64,000 nt of DNA, taken from Deltaproteobacteria bacterium. GTDB taxonomy: Bacteria; Desulfobacterota; Syntrophia; Syntrophales; UBA2210. The notes beneath the pieces were generated by a model, which was not told the origin of the DNA, searched no databases, and was given only the letters and a program-made list of their open reading frames with translations. The stretch's first letter is position 1. Every line of letters starts with the position of its first letter. Shown piece after piece: positions 25,843-35,489 of this stretch. Location of the stretch: contig JAFDAI010000007.1 in the NCBI GenBank assembly GCA_019313905.1, positions 1 to 64,000 of the forward strand, given 5' to 3'. Both the position numbers and the translations under genes were made by a program.

Positions 25843-27486
25843 ATGAATAATTTTACGGAACATACCATTGGAGGACTTCTTGAGGATGTATCTTCAAGAT
25901 TTCCCGAACAGGATGCGCTGGTCTTTCCTGAAAGGGGTATACGGCTGTCCTATAGAGATTTCTATCTGGAATGCGAAAGGGTGGCAAAGGGATTTATGGC
26001 CCTTGGGGTCAAGCAGGGCGACCATGTATCTGTATGGACGACCAACCTTCCTGAATGGGTATACATGCAGTTTGGCCTCGGTATGATAGGTGCCGTACTG
26101 GTTACGGTCAATACGAATTACCGTTCAAGTGAGCTTGAATATATCCTTTCCCAGTCTGATTCCACCACGCTTGTTTTCATGGAGGAAAGCAAGGGTGTCT
26201 CTTTTTATGAGACCGTCATGGAGGTAATCCCGGGGCTGGAGGATTCCATGCCTGGAAAGATCGAACACGCAGGCCTACCCCTGCTGAAGAACCTTGTCTA
26301 TATCGGAGACAGGCAGGAAACACCCGGCATGTTTCGTTTTGATGATCTGCTTGAGATGGGAAAGAGCATAGAGGAAAGTCAGCTCGAAGAAAGGCAGAGA
26401 TCCCTCGATTCGCATGATACGATCAACATTCAGTATACCTCCGGTACAACGGGTTTTCCAAAGGGTGTTATGCTCAGTCATTATAATATAATAAATAATG
26501 GCCGGATGGTAGGCGATGTGATGGGTATGGGTCCCGGGGACAGACTTCTCATATATGTCCCGCTTTTCCATTGTTTCGGGTGTGTTTTGAGTGCCCTGAA
26601 TTGCGTTTCTCATGCCTCAGCCATGGTAGTCATGGAGATCTTCGATGCATTGAAAGCACTGGAGTTTGTCCACAGAGAAAGATGTACTGCCATAAACGGG
26701 GTCCCTACTATGTTTATGACCATGCTGAACCATGAGAGGTTCAAGGATTATGATATGGCTTCGCTTCGAACCGGTATAATGGCAGGCGCGCCATGCCCGG
26801 TTGATGTGATGAGGCGGGTCACGGCAGAGATGCATTGCCCGGAGGTGGTGATAGCGTATGGCCAGACCGAGTGCGCTCCGGTCATGACCATGACACGGCG
26901 AGATGATTCACAGGATATCCGGGTGTCCACCGTTGGCCGGCTACTTCCCGGGATAGAGGGCCGGATTGTTGATCCGGATACGAACAGGGAATTGCCGGCA
27001 GATGAGCAGGGTGAAATCGTGACCAGGGGCCCTTGCGTGATGAATGGATATTACAAGATGGAAGAAGAGACGGCCAAAGCCATCGACAATGACGGGTGGC
27101 TCCATACGGGGGACCTGGGAAAGATGGATATAAATGGCAATTTCCAGGTGACAGGCCGCATCAAGGAGATGGTTATCCGCGGTGGTGAAAATATATATCC
27201 CAGGGAGATAGAAGAGTTTCTGCACCCTCATCCCATGATAGACGATGTGTATGTGGTGGGTATCCCTGATAAAAAATATGGTGAGGAATTGCTCGCAGTA
27301 GTCCGGTTGAACGAAGGGGAAGATATAACCGCTCAGGACTTCATCGATTTCTGCGCCGGGAAAATCGCCAGACACAAGATACCCAAGCGATGGGAGTTCG
27401 TTGATGAATTTCCCATGACTGCAAGCGGAAAGGTCCAGAAGTTCAAGCTGGTTGAGGAGTATCTTGCACGCCACCCCGGCGATTAG
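25843..27486 (+). CDS. fatty-acyl-CoA synthetase (AMP-forming)
   Basis: A 547-residue AMP-binding enzyme that activates a carboxylic acid to acyl-CoA. Motifs are YTSGTTGFPKGVMLSH (ATP), YGQTECAP (A5), GWLHTGDLGKMD (A7), RIKEMVIRGGENIYP (A8) and TASGKVQKFKL (A10, catalytic lysine). The sequence type is medium/long-chain fatty-acid-CoA ligase. The ATG at 25843 sits five bases after AAGGAG and is preferred to the GTG at 25828. It is convergent with the dynamin gene and overlaps it by four bases. Confidence 0.9.
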   Translation: MNNFTEHTIGGLLEDVSSRFPEQDALVFPERGIRLSYRDFYLECERVAKGFMALGVKQGDHVSVWTTNLPEWVYMQFGLGMIGAVLVTVNTNYRSSELEYILSQSDSTTLVFMEESKGVSFYETVMEVIPGLEDSMPGKIEHAGLPLLKNLVYIGDRQETPGMFRFDDLLEMGKSIEESQLEERQRSLDSHDTINIQYTSGTTGFPKGVMLSHYNIINNGRMVGDVMGMGPGDRLLIYVPLFHCFGCVLSALNCVSHASAMVVMEIFDALKALEFVHRERCTAINGVPTMFMTMLNHERFKDYDMASLRTGIMAGAPCPVDVMRRVTAEMHCPEVVIAYGQTECAPVMTMTRRDDSQDIRVSTVGRLLPGIEGRIVDPDTNRELPADEQGEIVTRGPCVMNGYYKMEEETAKAIDNDGWLHTGDLGKMDINGNFQVTGRIKEMVIRGGENIYPREIEEFLHPHPMIDDVYVVGIPDKKYGEELLAVVRLNEGEDITAQDFIDFCAGKIARHKIPKRWEFVDEFPMTASGKVQKFKLVEEYLARHPGD

Positions 27487-29756
27487 GTCAGGGGCCTGAC
27501 CGAAGTGAGAGGGGGGGTCTGACCCCCCATGTTTTCCCTTAAACGAAGTATCCGGGAAGAGAGAGTTTGAAGTGAATCATCCATGAGTTCCAGTGTGTTA
27601 ATGGCGTCTTCCTTAACAGATTGTTCCGTACCAATTGAATCTGCTGTTGCTGATATATCCACTGTGAAAATGTGAAAACGGTCAAGCAGCATTCCGTTGA
27701 GAATTTTTGGGGCTTCGTCAATGAGTCTAAAGAGATACAGAAACTTAAGGTTTTCCTTGTAGTTATTCAGACTGGATATAATAGACCGCGTCGTTTCTTT
27801 CTTGATTCTTTGGACACCATCTTTCAGCGCGAGTATCTCTCCTGCTTTTTCGTTTTGAATATCCTTTTTCAATACTTTTTTTATGAGTTTGACCAGGTTG
27901 TAATATTTTAGACGCATGATAGCTTCAGTGCGAACCTTTGCAGTGTAGCGAAGTGACGAAACAAGCTTTGGAACATTACATTTAATTCTTTTTTTTAAGT
28001 TTTCCAGATCTATCGAATACATCTCGTCAAATGTATGTCTTCTTGATGATATTCCCATGTTTTCCAGGGCCTCTTCATATTTTTGAAGCGCATTTCCCAT
28101 CAGGGAATCGTAAGCACTGGCAATATCAGCAAGAAAGGTGTCAACTTTTATTTCTTCCTGACGTGTAAGTTGAATCAATTGGGGATTGATCACTTCAGCC
28201 ATAAAGAGATCGACGTCGCGTTTGAAATCCTGGAATATCGCGTACAACGTCGTTGAAAAACCTAAATCATCAACATCATCCTCACTCGTCTGATAGTCAA
28301 CTTTATAGTTCCTTATGTGCTCCCGGATGTCTTTGACCAGCTTTCCGCCACGTATATCAAAGAACTGGTCTACAGTTTTCCAGACATCGAGCTTCGTTTC
28401 CCGTGATGCCTCGTCAATCGTGTTACTGATGAGCGATTTCAGCTGATTCAATTGTGCCTGAACATTTTGTATTTCTTGAAGAACTTTCATAGCTCCTTCG
28501 GTATCTTTCATTAGAATACTATGATTGATCCTGATCCAGTCATGGAGCCCGGCTGCCATAAGCGCAAAACGTTCAAGGTGATTTTTTAACAGAAGATTAA
28601 ATCGGTCCCGGGTAAGCTTTTCACCGAAGAGGGTAAGAAACCTTTTGGTTTCCTTGTCGGAAAATGTACTAAGTTCCGTTTCATCTTTCCATTGTTCTAC
28701 CCTGAGCATGTCTTTATGGGAAGCGTTTTCCGCGAACTGCCTGATGAGGTTAAAGAGGGTGGAAAAAGTAAATATCTGCGGCTCGGGTTTGATCACTGAT
28801 ATCTCTTCCAGAGTCCTGTTGACAAGGGTTTTTAAATCATTGAGTTTATCATGTTCGCTGAGATCGCAATTTATAACGAAGTAGATGTTCTCCATGAGAC
28901 CCATTTTCTTAATTATGGAGAGAAACTTGATATCTGCCTGACGTATACCTGTCCTGCTGCTCACAAGGTATATGATCAGGTGGGTTCCCATAAGATAGTC
29001 CTGAATCATTGAAAGGTGGAGAGGGTTTGGAGAATCACTTCCCTGGCAATCCGCGATTTCAATGTTGTCATTAAGATTGTTAACTTCGGGAATCCGCAGT
29101 TCAAGGTCTTTCAGATATACTGCGAGTGAATCATCACCCACAAAATTCTTATGTTTGCTGAAATCTGTCCCTTCAAATCTCTTAATTTTCCCGTCCCGTG
29201 AAAGTTCTTCTCTTATCCGTTCATATCCCTTCAAGTAAGAAGTAAGTAAAACACCATTAGCATCAAGAGTCCCCTGAGGGATACGCTTCTCAACACTCAA
29301 AGACTTCAATGCTTTTTCCAGTCCTATTCGATCTTCTGCACGCCTGATGTCAAATTGATGATCATCGGAATGCCGTTCAAAAGATGGGAAAAGAATCATT
29401 GACTCCTTCATTTCAGCATTTACTTCATCCCATGTTTTGAAAAAAAGAGATGCCGTCAAGGTTGGGCCTTTCCTTATCTTTGTGACTATTGATGTTACAA
29501 CTCCAGCGCCCCGCTTAAGATAATCTCCCCCTAAGAACGCATTTATAAAAGTACTCTTACCTGACTTTATGGCTCCTACCACGGCTATTTTCAGGGTGTC
29601 TTCATTAATCTGTTCTTCTATGGAATGTACTGTCTTTTCCCATTGATCAAAAGGAAATGGCGATATTCCTGAAATTGACTTTGCTGTATTGAAAAGAGAC
29701 GAAAATTCATCATTTATTTGAAAAAAACTGGCTTTTATCGAGTTAAAATGATCCAT
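27483..29756 (-). CDS. bacterial dynamin-like GTPase
   Basis: A large GTPase of about 757 residues. The P-loop is VVGAIKSGKSTFIN near residue 50, followed by switch I threonine (GAGVVTSIVTKI) and DxxG-like DCQGSDSP; the G4 motif appears as NCDLSEHDKL. The remainder is mainly helical, as expected for the stalk of dynamin-family proteins that remodel membranes. Bacterial dynamins often come in pairs; here only one gene is seen. The start at 29756 (MDHFNSIKASFF) follows GGGGAAATGCTGC; the track start adds 11 poorly conserved residues. The last dozen codons run into a palindromic sequence. Confidence 0.85.
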   Translation of the reverse strand: MDHFNSIKASFFQINDEFSSLFNTAKSISGISPFPFDQWEKTVHSIEEQINEDTLKIAVVGAIKSGKSTFINAFLGGDYLKRGAGVVTSIVTKIRKGPTLTASLFFKTWDEVNAEMKESMILFPSFERHSDDHQFDIRRAEDRIGLEKALKSLSVEKRIPQGTLDANGVLLTSYLKGYERIREELSRDGKIKRFEGTDFSKHKNFVGDDSLAVYLKDLELRIPEVNNLNDNIEIADCQGSDSPNPLHLSMIQDYLMGTHLIIYLVSSRTGIRQADIKFLSIIKKMGLMENIYFVINCDLSEHDKLNDLKTLVNRTLEEISVIKPEPQIFTFSTLFNLIRQFAENASHKDMLRVEQWKDETELSTFSDKETKRFLTLFGEKLTRDRFNLLLKNHLERFALMAAGLHDWIRINHSILMKDTEGAMKVLQEIQNVQAQLNQLKSLISNTIDEASRETKLDVWKTVDQFFDIRGGKLVKDIREHIRNYKVDYQTSEDDVDDLGFSTTLYAIFQDFKRDVDLFMAEVINPQLIQLTRQEEIKVDTFLADIASAYDSLMGNALQKYEEALENMGISSRRHTFDEMYSIDLENLKKRIKCNVPKLVSSLRYTAKVRTEAIMRLKYYNLVKLIKKVLKKDIQNEKAGEILALKDGVQRIKKETTRSIISSLNNYKENLKFLYLFRLIDEAPKILNGMLLDRFHIFTVDISATADSIGTEQSVKEDAINTLELMDDSLQTLSSRILRLRENMGGQTPPLTSVRPLT

Positions 29757-29809
29757 GCAGCATTTCCCCTGCTTCCCTTGCCTGTTCATGATTCTGCTTA
29801 TTAATGGTC

Positions 29810-29909
29810 TTTTCGCCCAATCTCTGCGTTATGCTCAAAAAATAATCCTCGGAATATCAAGTATATACCTGCGGTTATTTTTTTCGCACGCCTTGATCTT
29901 GAACGAAAA
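29810..29909 (-). repeat. palindromic MITE-like repeat (short copy)
   Basis: About 100 bases between the dynamin gene and hemA. On the minus strand it reads ACCGCAGGTATATACTTGAT, then ATTCCGAGGATTATTTTTTG, nearly identical to the interior of the element at 48483-48613. Ends TTTTCG/CGAAAA form short inverted repeats. It lies wholly outside genes. Confidence 0.7.
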
Positions 29910-29931
29910 TCCTCATAAATCAACAGAATCA

Positions 29932-31194
29932 TTATTTCAGTTTAAACAATTTCTTTACCACTGCAACATAGGGGTCGGCTTCGCCATCGCGGCCTTCTCT
30001 CTTCAGCCCGACGACGGGATCGTGCAGTATCTTGTTCACAATAGAGTTGACGAGTATTTCTATATTTTCTCTTTCTTCCCCGCCGAGATTTCTCATCCAC
30101 GAATGAGACTTTTCCATCTCCCCCTTTAGTATCTTTTCGGCCTTATTCTTTAAGTCTACTATCGTGGGAACAACCTCGAGTGCGGCGAGCCATCCGGAAA
30201 ATTTGGCGACCTCTTCATCAATAATGGATTCCGCCTTTTCCGCCTCGTTAAGGCGGCTTTCCATATTCTCGTCAACTACTCCCTGGAGATCGTCAATATT
30301 ATACAGGTACACATTGTCAATTTTTCCCGCGGCAGGGTCAATGTCTCTCGGCACCGCCACGTCAATAAGAAACATCAGCCGGTTTTTACGCCTGCGCAGG
30401 GCCGCCTCAATCATATCCCCGGATATAATACAATCCGGGGAACCTGTGGAACTTATTACTATATCCACTTCTCCGAGTTTCTCATCCAGAAGTTCAAACT
30501 CAACTGAGAGACCGTGAAAGTCATTAGCGAGTTTTACCGCATTCTCGTAAGTACGGTTGGTAAAGATTATCCGGTCAACTCCATTGTCCATAAGGTGTCT
30601 GGCCGCAAGTTGCGCCATCTCGCCTGCACCGACAAGAAGCACCCTTTTTCTGCCAAGCGTGCCGAATATCTTTTTGGCAAGTTTAACCGCAGCAAAGCTC
30701 ACCGAGACCGCATTGTTTGCTATGGAGGTTTCGGTTCTCACCCTTTTCGCCACGGAAAAGGCATGGTGAAGCAGTTTATTCAATATGACGCCGGAGGTTT
30801 TTTGTCTCACACACAGGTGATAGGCATCCTTGACCTGCCCCAGGATCTGGGGCTCTCCCATGATCATCGAATCGAGACTTGACGCAACCCTGAGAAGATG
30901 GCGCACCGCGTCCTCATCGCGATACACATAGAGACATTTTTCCATTTCTTCAGGGGAAAGGTTGCCACGCGATGTGATAAATGCCTTCAACTTCTCTACG
31001 GCCACGTCGACGGGTTTCATGTTCGCCAACACTTCAACCCGGTTACAGGTGGAAAGATACATCACCTCTCTGACATGCGGAATATTCTTCAATTCCTTGA
31101 GAGTTTTCTCCCCTTCCCCGTATGATATGGACAACCGCTCCCTTATGCTCAGGGGGGCGCTTCTATGATTTATTCCCAGGAGGGCTATGCTCAT
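29932..31194 (-). CDS. hemA: glutamyl-tRNA reductase
   Basis: A 420-residue HemA, the first enzyme of the C5 route to tetrapyrroles, reducing glutamyl-tRNA to glutamate-1-semialdehyde with NADPH. Conserved LGINHRSAPLSIRERL at the start, the catalytic cysteine in YLSTCNRVEV (about residue 50), the NADPH-binding segment VLLVGAGEMAQLAARHL, and the C-terminal dimerisation helix region are visible. It follows the CcsA-like gene by about 21 bases, a common arrangement in Desulfobacterota. hemC, hemD and hemB are not downstream; a repeat and the dynamin gene are. Confidence 0.95.
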   Translation of the reverse strand: MSIALLGINHRSAPLSIRERLSISYGEGEKTLKELKNIPHVREVMYLSTCNRVEVLANMKPVDVAVEKLKAFITSRGNLSPEEMEKCLYVYRDEDAVRHLLRVASSLDSMIMGEPQILGQVKDAYHLCVRQKTSGVILNKLLHHAFSVAKRVRTETSIANNAVSVSFAAVKLAKKIFGTLGRKRVLLVGAGEMAQLAARHLMDNGVDRIIFTNRTYENAVKLANDFHGLSVEFELLDEKLGEVDIVISSTGSPDCIISGDMIEAALRRRKNRLMFLIDVAVPRDIDPAAGKIDNVYLYNIDDLQGVVDENMESRLNEAEKAESIIDEEVAKFSGWLAALEVVPTIVDLKNKAEKILKGEMEKSHSWMRNLGGEERENIEILVNSIVNKILHDPVVGLKREGRDGEADPYVAVVKKLFKLK

Positions 31195-31215
31195 GTTCTC
31201 CGCATCCCGTAGTAA

Positions 31216-32028
31216 TCAGAAATTGTGTATTGTTACAAAAAAAACATTCACGCCGATAAAAGCGAAGAGAAGTCCGGCAAAGGCGATTATGGATAGAAGC
31301 GCCGCTTTCCTTCCCTTCCATCCCATGACCATTCTCTGGTGAACCAGGATGGCGTAAATAACCCAGGAGATTGCAGTAAATATCTGCTTCGGATCCCAAT
31401 GCCAGCTACTTCCCCAGACGGTCCGGGCCCATATTGATCCCGCAATAATACCGACCGTCAGCAACGGAAATCCCCAGACAATACATATATGATTTATCCT
31501 GTCAAGATCCCGCAGGGACGGAAGCAGCCCGCTGAAACCACGCACTTTTTTGCTTTTTATCAGATTGTCCTGCAGCAGGTACATTGTCCCTGCCAAGCAT
31601 GCCAGCGCGAAGAGGGCCCCTCCGGTAAGTAAAAGCACGACGTGAACGGGAACCCAGGGTCCGCGCAGAGCGGAAGGAATGGAAACTCCACCCATCAATC
31701 CGGCAGATGCCGCTATCATCATCACCAGAACTGCGGGAGACACAAAGGCGCCAAGCACCCGCGTCTTTGTCTTTGTCTGGAAGGCAAGATATGCGCCCGA
31801 AATGGCCCAGGCGATGAATGAAAGTGAACCATAGATGTTAGCCGATGGTGTAGAAGCCGCTCCCATCCATTGAATGACGATATAGGCCGTGTGCAGGGCG
31901 AATGCCAGAGAAAACACCCACATCGAGACCTTCGCCATCCTCACTCTACCGATGAAGAGCGAGACGATATATCCTGCCGTGCTCACGAAGTAAGCAACAA
32001 GTGCGATCCTGAAAAACATCATCTCCAT
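31216..32028 (-). CDS. CcsA/HemX-type cytochrome c assembly membrane protein
   Basis: A 270-residue membrane protein with about eight helices. The haem-handling motif WGSSWHWDPKQIFTAISW, followed by histidine in VHQRMV, identifies the CcsA/ResC/HemX family. In System II cytochrome c biogenesis CcsA carries haem across the membrane, while HemX versions next to hemA influence HemA levels. The position between sirohaem synthase and hemA fits the HemX-like role. No CcsB is nearby. Confidence 0.87.
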   Translation of the reverse strand: MEMMFFRIALVAYFVSTAGYIVSLFIGRVRMAKVSMWVFSLAFALHTAYIVIQWMGAASTPSANIYGSLSFIAWAISGAYLAFQTKTKTRVLGAFVSPAVLVMMIAASAGLMGGVSIPSALRGPWVPVHVVLLLTGGALFALACLAGTMYLLQDNLIKSKKVRGFSGLLPSLRDLDRINHICIVWGFPLLTVGIIAGSIWARTVWGSSWHWDPKQIFTAISWVIYAILVHQRMVMGWKGRKAALLSIIAFAGLLFAFIGVNVFFVTIHNF

Positions 32029-32080
32029 AAATTCACCTGAGTGTCACCAACCTTGATGCGCTCATAAAAAACCGTCAATT

Positions 32081-32722
32081 TTACAGTTCCATATTCTCGC
32101 CGGTGCGGTCTCTGACGATCTCCCTTGCCTTGTCCCATTCTTCTTCTCTGATATGGCGGAGTATATCGGAATCCAGCACAGATTCAAATATCCTTTTGTT
32201 TTCCGCCGATGTGCCTCCACGGGCAATTATTTTCCTCCTGAGATTACCCATGATATCGAGGAGAATGCCATATTCAGGGCCATATTTCTCCTCCATCTTC
32301 TCCCTCAGTTTCCTGGCCAGCGCCGGGCTTTTCCCCCCGGTTGATACGGCTATCAGAAGATCTTTCCGACGAAAAATTGCAGGCACTATGAAGTTGCATC
32401 TGGCGGGCTCATCCACAATATTAACCAGTATTCCCCTGCTGCGCGAGTCGCGGTAGATTCTTTCATTGACATCGTCCCGGTCGGTTGCCCCTATCACCAG
32501 AAAGGCTCCCTCTATATGTTCTTCGCTGTAGTCATCGGGCACATGTTCTATATCCTCCTCGTCCTTCATCGCACGCAGCACCGGAGTTATAGTCTTCCCG
32601 ACAAGAACAACCCTGGCGCCGCATTCGAGAAGCCTTATTGCCTTCCTTTCGGCAACATCTCCACCGCCTACGACAACGCATTTTTCATTCGAGATATCAA
32701 GACTTATGGGATAAAATTTCAT
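32081..32722 (-). CDS. precorrin-2 dehydrogenase / sirohydrochlorin ferrochelatase
   Basis: A protein of about 213 residues matching the N-terminal half of CysG (Met8p/SirC type), which oxidises precorrin-2 with NAD to sirohydrochlorin and may insert iron. The NAD-binding glycine motif VVVGGGDVAERKAIRLLE lies near residue 15. VDEPARCNFIVPAIFRRKDLLIAVSTGGKSPALA is the conserved dimer and active-site region. The start at 32722 (MKFYPISLDIS) follows AAGGA; the track start adds a non-conserved hydrophobic leader. It begins the three-gene tetrapyrrole set. Confidence 0.9.
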   Translation of the reverse strand: MKFYPISLDISNEKCVVVGGGDVAERKAIRLLECGARVVLVGKTITPVLRAMKDEEDIEHVPDDYSEEHIEGAFLVIGATDRDDVNERIYRDSRSRGILVNIVDEPARCNFIVPAIFRRKDLLIAVSTGGKSPALARKLREKMEEKYGPEYGILLDIMGNLRRKIIARGGTSAENKRIFESVLDSDILRHIREEEWDKAREIVRDRTGENMEL

Positions 32723-32836
32723 CTGTTCCATCCTTATGATAAAATAAAAGAGAATAGTTATCATGAAGACCATGAAAGTTCAAGTTGCTTGAAATATCGG
32801 CAAATGGGTGGTAGTTTAAACGACAGGAGGCAAGAC

Positions 32837-33775
32837 ATGCCGGAGACAAAAGAAAAATGGATCGAGATAACCGTTCTGACACCGCCGGAACTGGTTGATG
32901 CGCTGTCAAACTTCCTGGAAGAACTGGGGGCAGACGGCGTGTTTCAGGAAGCGGAGCACAGTCCCGACGAATCGGGATTCAACAACCTTAAGGCCTCCGC
33001 GCGGGAAGAGATAAAGGCCTATCTTCCGTGGAGTCACAACTTAAAGAAACAGGCAGCCCGTATTGAAACCTATATCGACAGCCTGTCCTCACTATTTCCC
33101 AGAATGGAAAAACCGCGATTTTCCACAAAAACAATAATCGATCCCGACTGGGGTGAACAGTGGAAAAAATACTTTAAACCTCTCAGGGTGAGCAATAACA
33201 TAATAATAAAACCAACATGGGAAAGATATTCCCCCGCCGGCCACGATATTGTCATTGATATAGATCCCGGAATGGCCTTCGGCACAGGGCAGCATTCTTC
33301 CACCATGATGTGCATCATGGCCATCGAGGATATACTGCTGAAGAACAGCGAACGGGAAAAGTATGACATATTGGATGTTGGCACGGGCACCGGCATCCTT
33401 GCCATATGCGCCGCAAAGCTCGGTGCACACATGGTAACAGGCATAGATATAGATCCAAAGGCCGTTGAGATAGCAGGCAAAAATGTCGTTATAAACGGGG
33501 TGGAAGACCGGATTGAGATTATCAATCGCGATATTGCCTTGTGCAGAGGCAGTTTCGATCTGATAGCGGCCAATCTAATATCGGGGGCGCTTATAAAACT
33601 TCATTCACACCTGATATCTCTGACAAAGCCCGGCGGATATATCATAGCGTCGGGAATCACAGAGCAGGACGCGAAAGACGTGGAGAAGATATTCTGCAAC
33701 GGGGAAACTGTGCTATATGAAACAAGAAGTGAAGATGAATGGGTTTGTTACACCTTTAAAAAAGCAGGCCGGTAA
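32837..33775 (+). CDS. prmA: ribosomal protein L11 methyltransferase
   Basis: A 312-residue PrmA that methylates L11. It has the N-terminal substrate domain (KWIEITVLTPPELVDALSNF), then PGMAFGTGQHSSTMM and the SAM motif ILDVGTGTGILAICAAKLGA, and the motif IV NLISGAL region. The ATG at 32837 has AGGAGG upstream; the 107 extra codons in the ORF track cross the divergent sirohaem gene. It is followed 27 bases later by rsmE, a frequent pairing. Confidence 0.93.
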   Translation: MPETKEKWIEITVLTPPELVDALSNFLEELGADGVFQEAEHSPDESGFNNLKASAREEIKAYLPWSHNLKKQAARIETYIDSLSSLFPRMEKPRFSTKTIIDPDWGEQWKKYFKPLRVSNNIIIKPTWERYSPAGHDIVIDIDPGMAFGTGQHSSTMMCIMAIEDILLKNSEREKYDILDVGTGTGILAICAAKLGAHMVTGIDIDPKAVEIAGKNVVINGVEDRIEIINRDIALCRGSFDLIAANLISGALIKLHSHLISLTKPGGYIIASGITEQDAKDVEKIFCNGETVLYETRSEDEWVCYTFKKAGR

Positions 33776-33802
33776 AACAATACAGGCACGCGGAGACGGA
33801 AA

Positions 33803-34564
33803 TTGGCAATACCAAGAATCTACAACCCACAGGAACTCAGTGAGGGAATATCCTCGGAATTAGGCAAAGAATATTTTACCTACATAAAAGATGTCCTGCG
33901 GCTCAAGAAGGGGGATGAACTGACACTCTTTGACGGTATGGGTCACGAATACAGGACCGTCATCAGAGATTTCTACTCCCGCAATGTCTGTCTGGATATA
34001 ATCGAAAAAGAGACCATCAAACTGCCTGCCACGCATATAACTCTCGCCCAGTCGCTTCCCAAGGGAAGCAAAATGGATCTTATTATTCAGAAATCGACGG
34101 AACTGGGTGCAAGCCGGATCGTGCCCTTTATATCCTCAAGATCCATACCCAGACTGACAGGTGCCAGGGCCACAGGCAAAGCGGCGAGGTGGCGCAAGAT
34201 AGCCATAGAAGCATCCCGACAATGCGGCAGGGGAGATGTGCCGGAAGTGAGCGAGATAGTTTCTTTCGATGAAATACTGAGCATGCCGAACAGACATAAT
34301 CTCCGGGTAATCCTGTGGGAGGCGGAGCCGGAATTGGGAATCAGGGAGATATTGACTGATGAAAAGCACGCGGGCGTAAACAACTTTTTTATCATCATCG
34401 GCCCTGAAGGCGGATTCTCATGGGAAGAGATTGAAAAGGCCCGGCAGTGCGGTTTCATCGCCGCAAGCCTAGGGAAACTTATTCTTAGGACCGAGACCGC
34501 CCCTCTTGCCATACTCTCTATCCTCCAATACGAAAAAGGGGTATTCGGTACGCTGGCAGATTGA
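33803..34564 (+). CDS. rsmE: 16S rRNA (uracil-1498-N3)-methyltransferase
   Basis: A 253-residue SPOUT-class methyltransferase. Signature stretches are LAQSLPKGSKMDLIIQKSTE, IAIEASRQCGRGDVPEV and the knot IIGPEGGFSWEEIEKA, closing with LGKLILRTETAPLAIL. It modifies U1498 in the small ribosomal subunit. A TTG start at 33803 with GGAGACGG upstream is the only sensible choice. Confidence 0.95.
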   Translation: MAIPRIYNPQELSEGISSELGKEYFTYIKDVLRLKKGDELTLFDGMGHEYRTVIRDFYSRNVCLDIIEKETIKLPATHITLAQSLPKGSKMDLIIQKSTELGASRIVPFISSRSIPRLTGARATGKAARWRKIAIEASRQCGRGDVPEVSEIVSFDEILSMPNRHNLRVILWEAEPELGIREILTDEKHAGVNNFFIIIGPEGGFSWEEIEKARQCGFIAASLGKLILRTETAPLAILSILQYEKGVFGTLAD

Positions 34565-34584
34565 AAGAAAAAGGAGATAATCAA

Positions 34585-35178
34585 ATGACGGTTCTCTACG
34601 GCGGGTTCTGGCAAAGGTTTGTGGCGCTTTTAATAGATATAATCATACTTTACATATTCACAATCATCCTGTTCCTGATAGGAAATCTTATCGTCCCGTT
34701 TCACTACGATTCCATGTATCTGGCAGATACCTCTTCGGCATTGATATATGCCGTATTTTTCCCCTACTATGGCATGGCCGTTTTGGTCAACGCGGCCTAT
34801 TTCATATATTTTCACGGCACCACAGGCCAGACACCGGGGAAAAAACTGCTTGACCTCAAAGTTGTACGTACAGATGGAAAACCGATGACGCTGGGGACAG
34901 CTTTTCTCAGGTGGGTCGGATACATAATATCCAAACTGCCATTCTTCCTGGGTTTTATATGGGTCGCATTCGACGGCAGAAAACAGGGGTGGCATGACAA
35001 GATAGCGGGGACATACGTGATCAAAACCCGCAGATATCAGGAGATAAACGATCAGGTTCCGCCAGATGATTCGTTCGGACCGACCTTTGGCAACTATTCG
35101 GACAGGAACACCACATCTGGAAATGAGTACGGGCATGGCGCGTCAAAAGAAGCCCGGGACAATGGCAAAAACACTTGA
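34585..35178 (+). CDS. RDD family membrane protein
   Basis: A 197-residue membrane protein of the RDD family: FWQRFVALLIDIIILYIFTI contains the Arg/Asp pair of the first helix, and TPGKKLLDLKVVRTDGKP is the family loop. Three to four helices are followed by a hydrophilic tail (QVPPDDSFGPTFGNY) with no homology I can name. The ATG at 34585 has AAGGAG at correct distance; the track start lies upstream. Some RDD proteins act in ion exchange, but most, including this, are uncharacterised. Confidence 0.85.
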   Translation: MTVLYGGFWQRFVALLIDIIILYIFTIILFLIGNLIVPFHYDSMYLADTSSALIYAVFFPYYGMAVLVNAAYFIYFHGTTGQTPGKKLLDLKVVRTDGKPMTLGTAFLRWVGYIISKLPFFLGFIWVAFDGRKQGWHDKIAGTYVIKTRRYQEINDQVPPDDSFGPTFGNYSDRNTTSGNEYGHGASKEARDNGKNT

Positions 35179-35230
35179 CAAAAGAATCGGGATTGGATAG
35201 AAACCAGACGTTCTTCAGACATAATGTTGT

Positions 35231-35306
35231 GGGTCGGTAGCTCAGTCGGTAGAGCACGGGACTGAAAATCCCGGTGTCGGCAGTTCGATTCTGCCCTGAC
35301 CCACCA
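35231..35306 (+). tRNA. tRNA-Phe (GAA)
   Basis: A complete 76-nt cloverleaf: acceptor GGGTCGG/CTGACCC, D-arm AGCTCAGTCGGTAGAGC, anticodon arm CGGGA-CTGAAAA-TCCCG with anticodon GAA, T-arm with TTCGATT, discriminator A and an encoded CCA. A strong terminator follows. Confidence 0.97.
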
Positions 35307-35314
35307 TTCATTTC

Positions 35315-35346
35315 AAGGGGTTGCATACCAATGCAACCCCTTTTTT
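35315..35346 (+). terminator. Rho-independent terminator after tRNA-Phe
   Basis: AAGGGGTTGCAT-ACCA-ATGCAACCCCTT followed by TTTT: a perfect 12-bp stem with a 4-nt loop. Confidence 0.93.
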
Positions 35347-35489
35347 GTTTTGGATTTTTCGCTTGACCGCAGGGGGCATCTCTTGTAAAGCTCTACACAG
35401 TATTCGCGGCGTGTAAAGCTGGCGGAAAAAGGGGGGAGGTTTTCACGACTTCTACTATTATAATCTTAACTTAAAGAAAGGATTGGGAT

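Noticed and set aside
32516-32836. N-terminal extension of the prmA ORF
   Set aside because: It overlaps the divergent sirohaem synthase gene and lacks conservation; AGGAGG supports the ATG at 32837.
35231-35346. tRNA-Phe as the attachment site of a genomic island
   Set aside because: No second copy of the tRNA 3' end and no integrase gene are in the window; flanking genes are ordinary.
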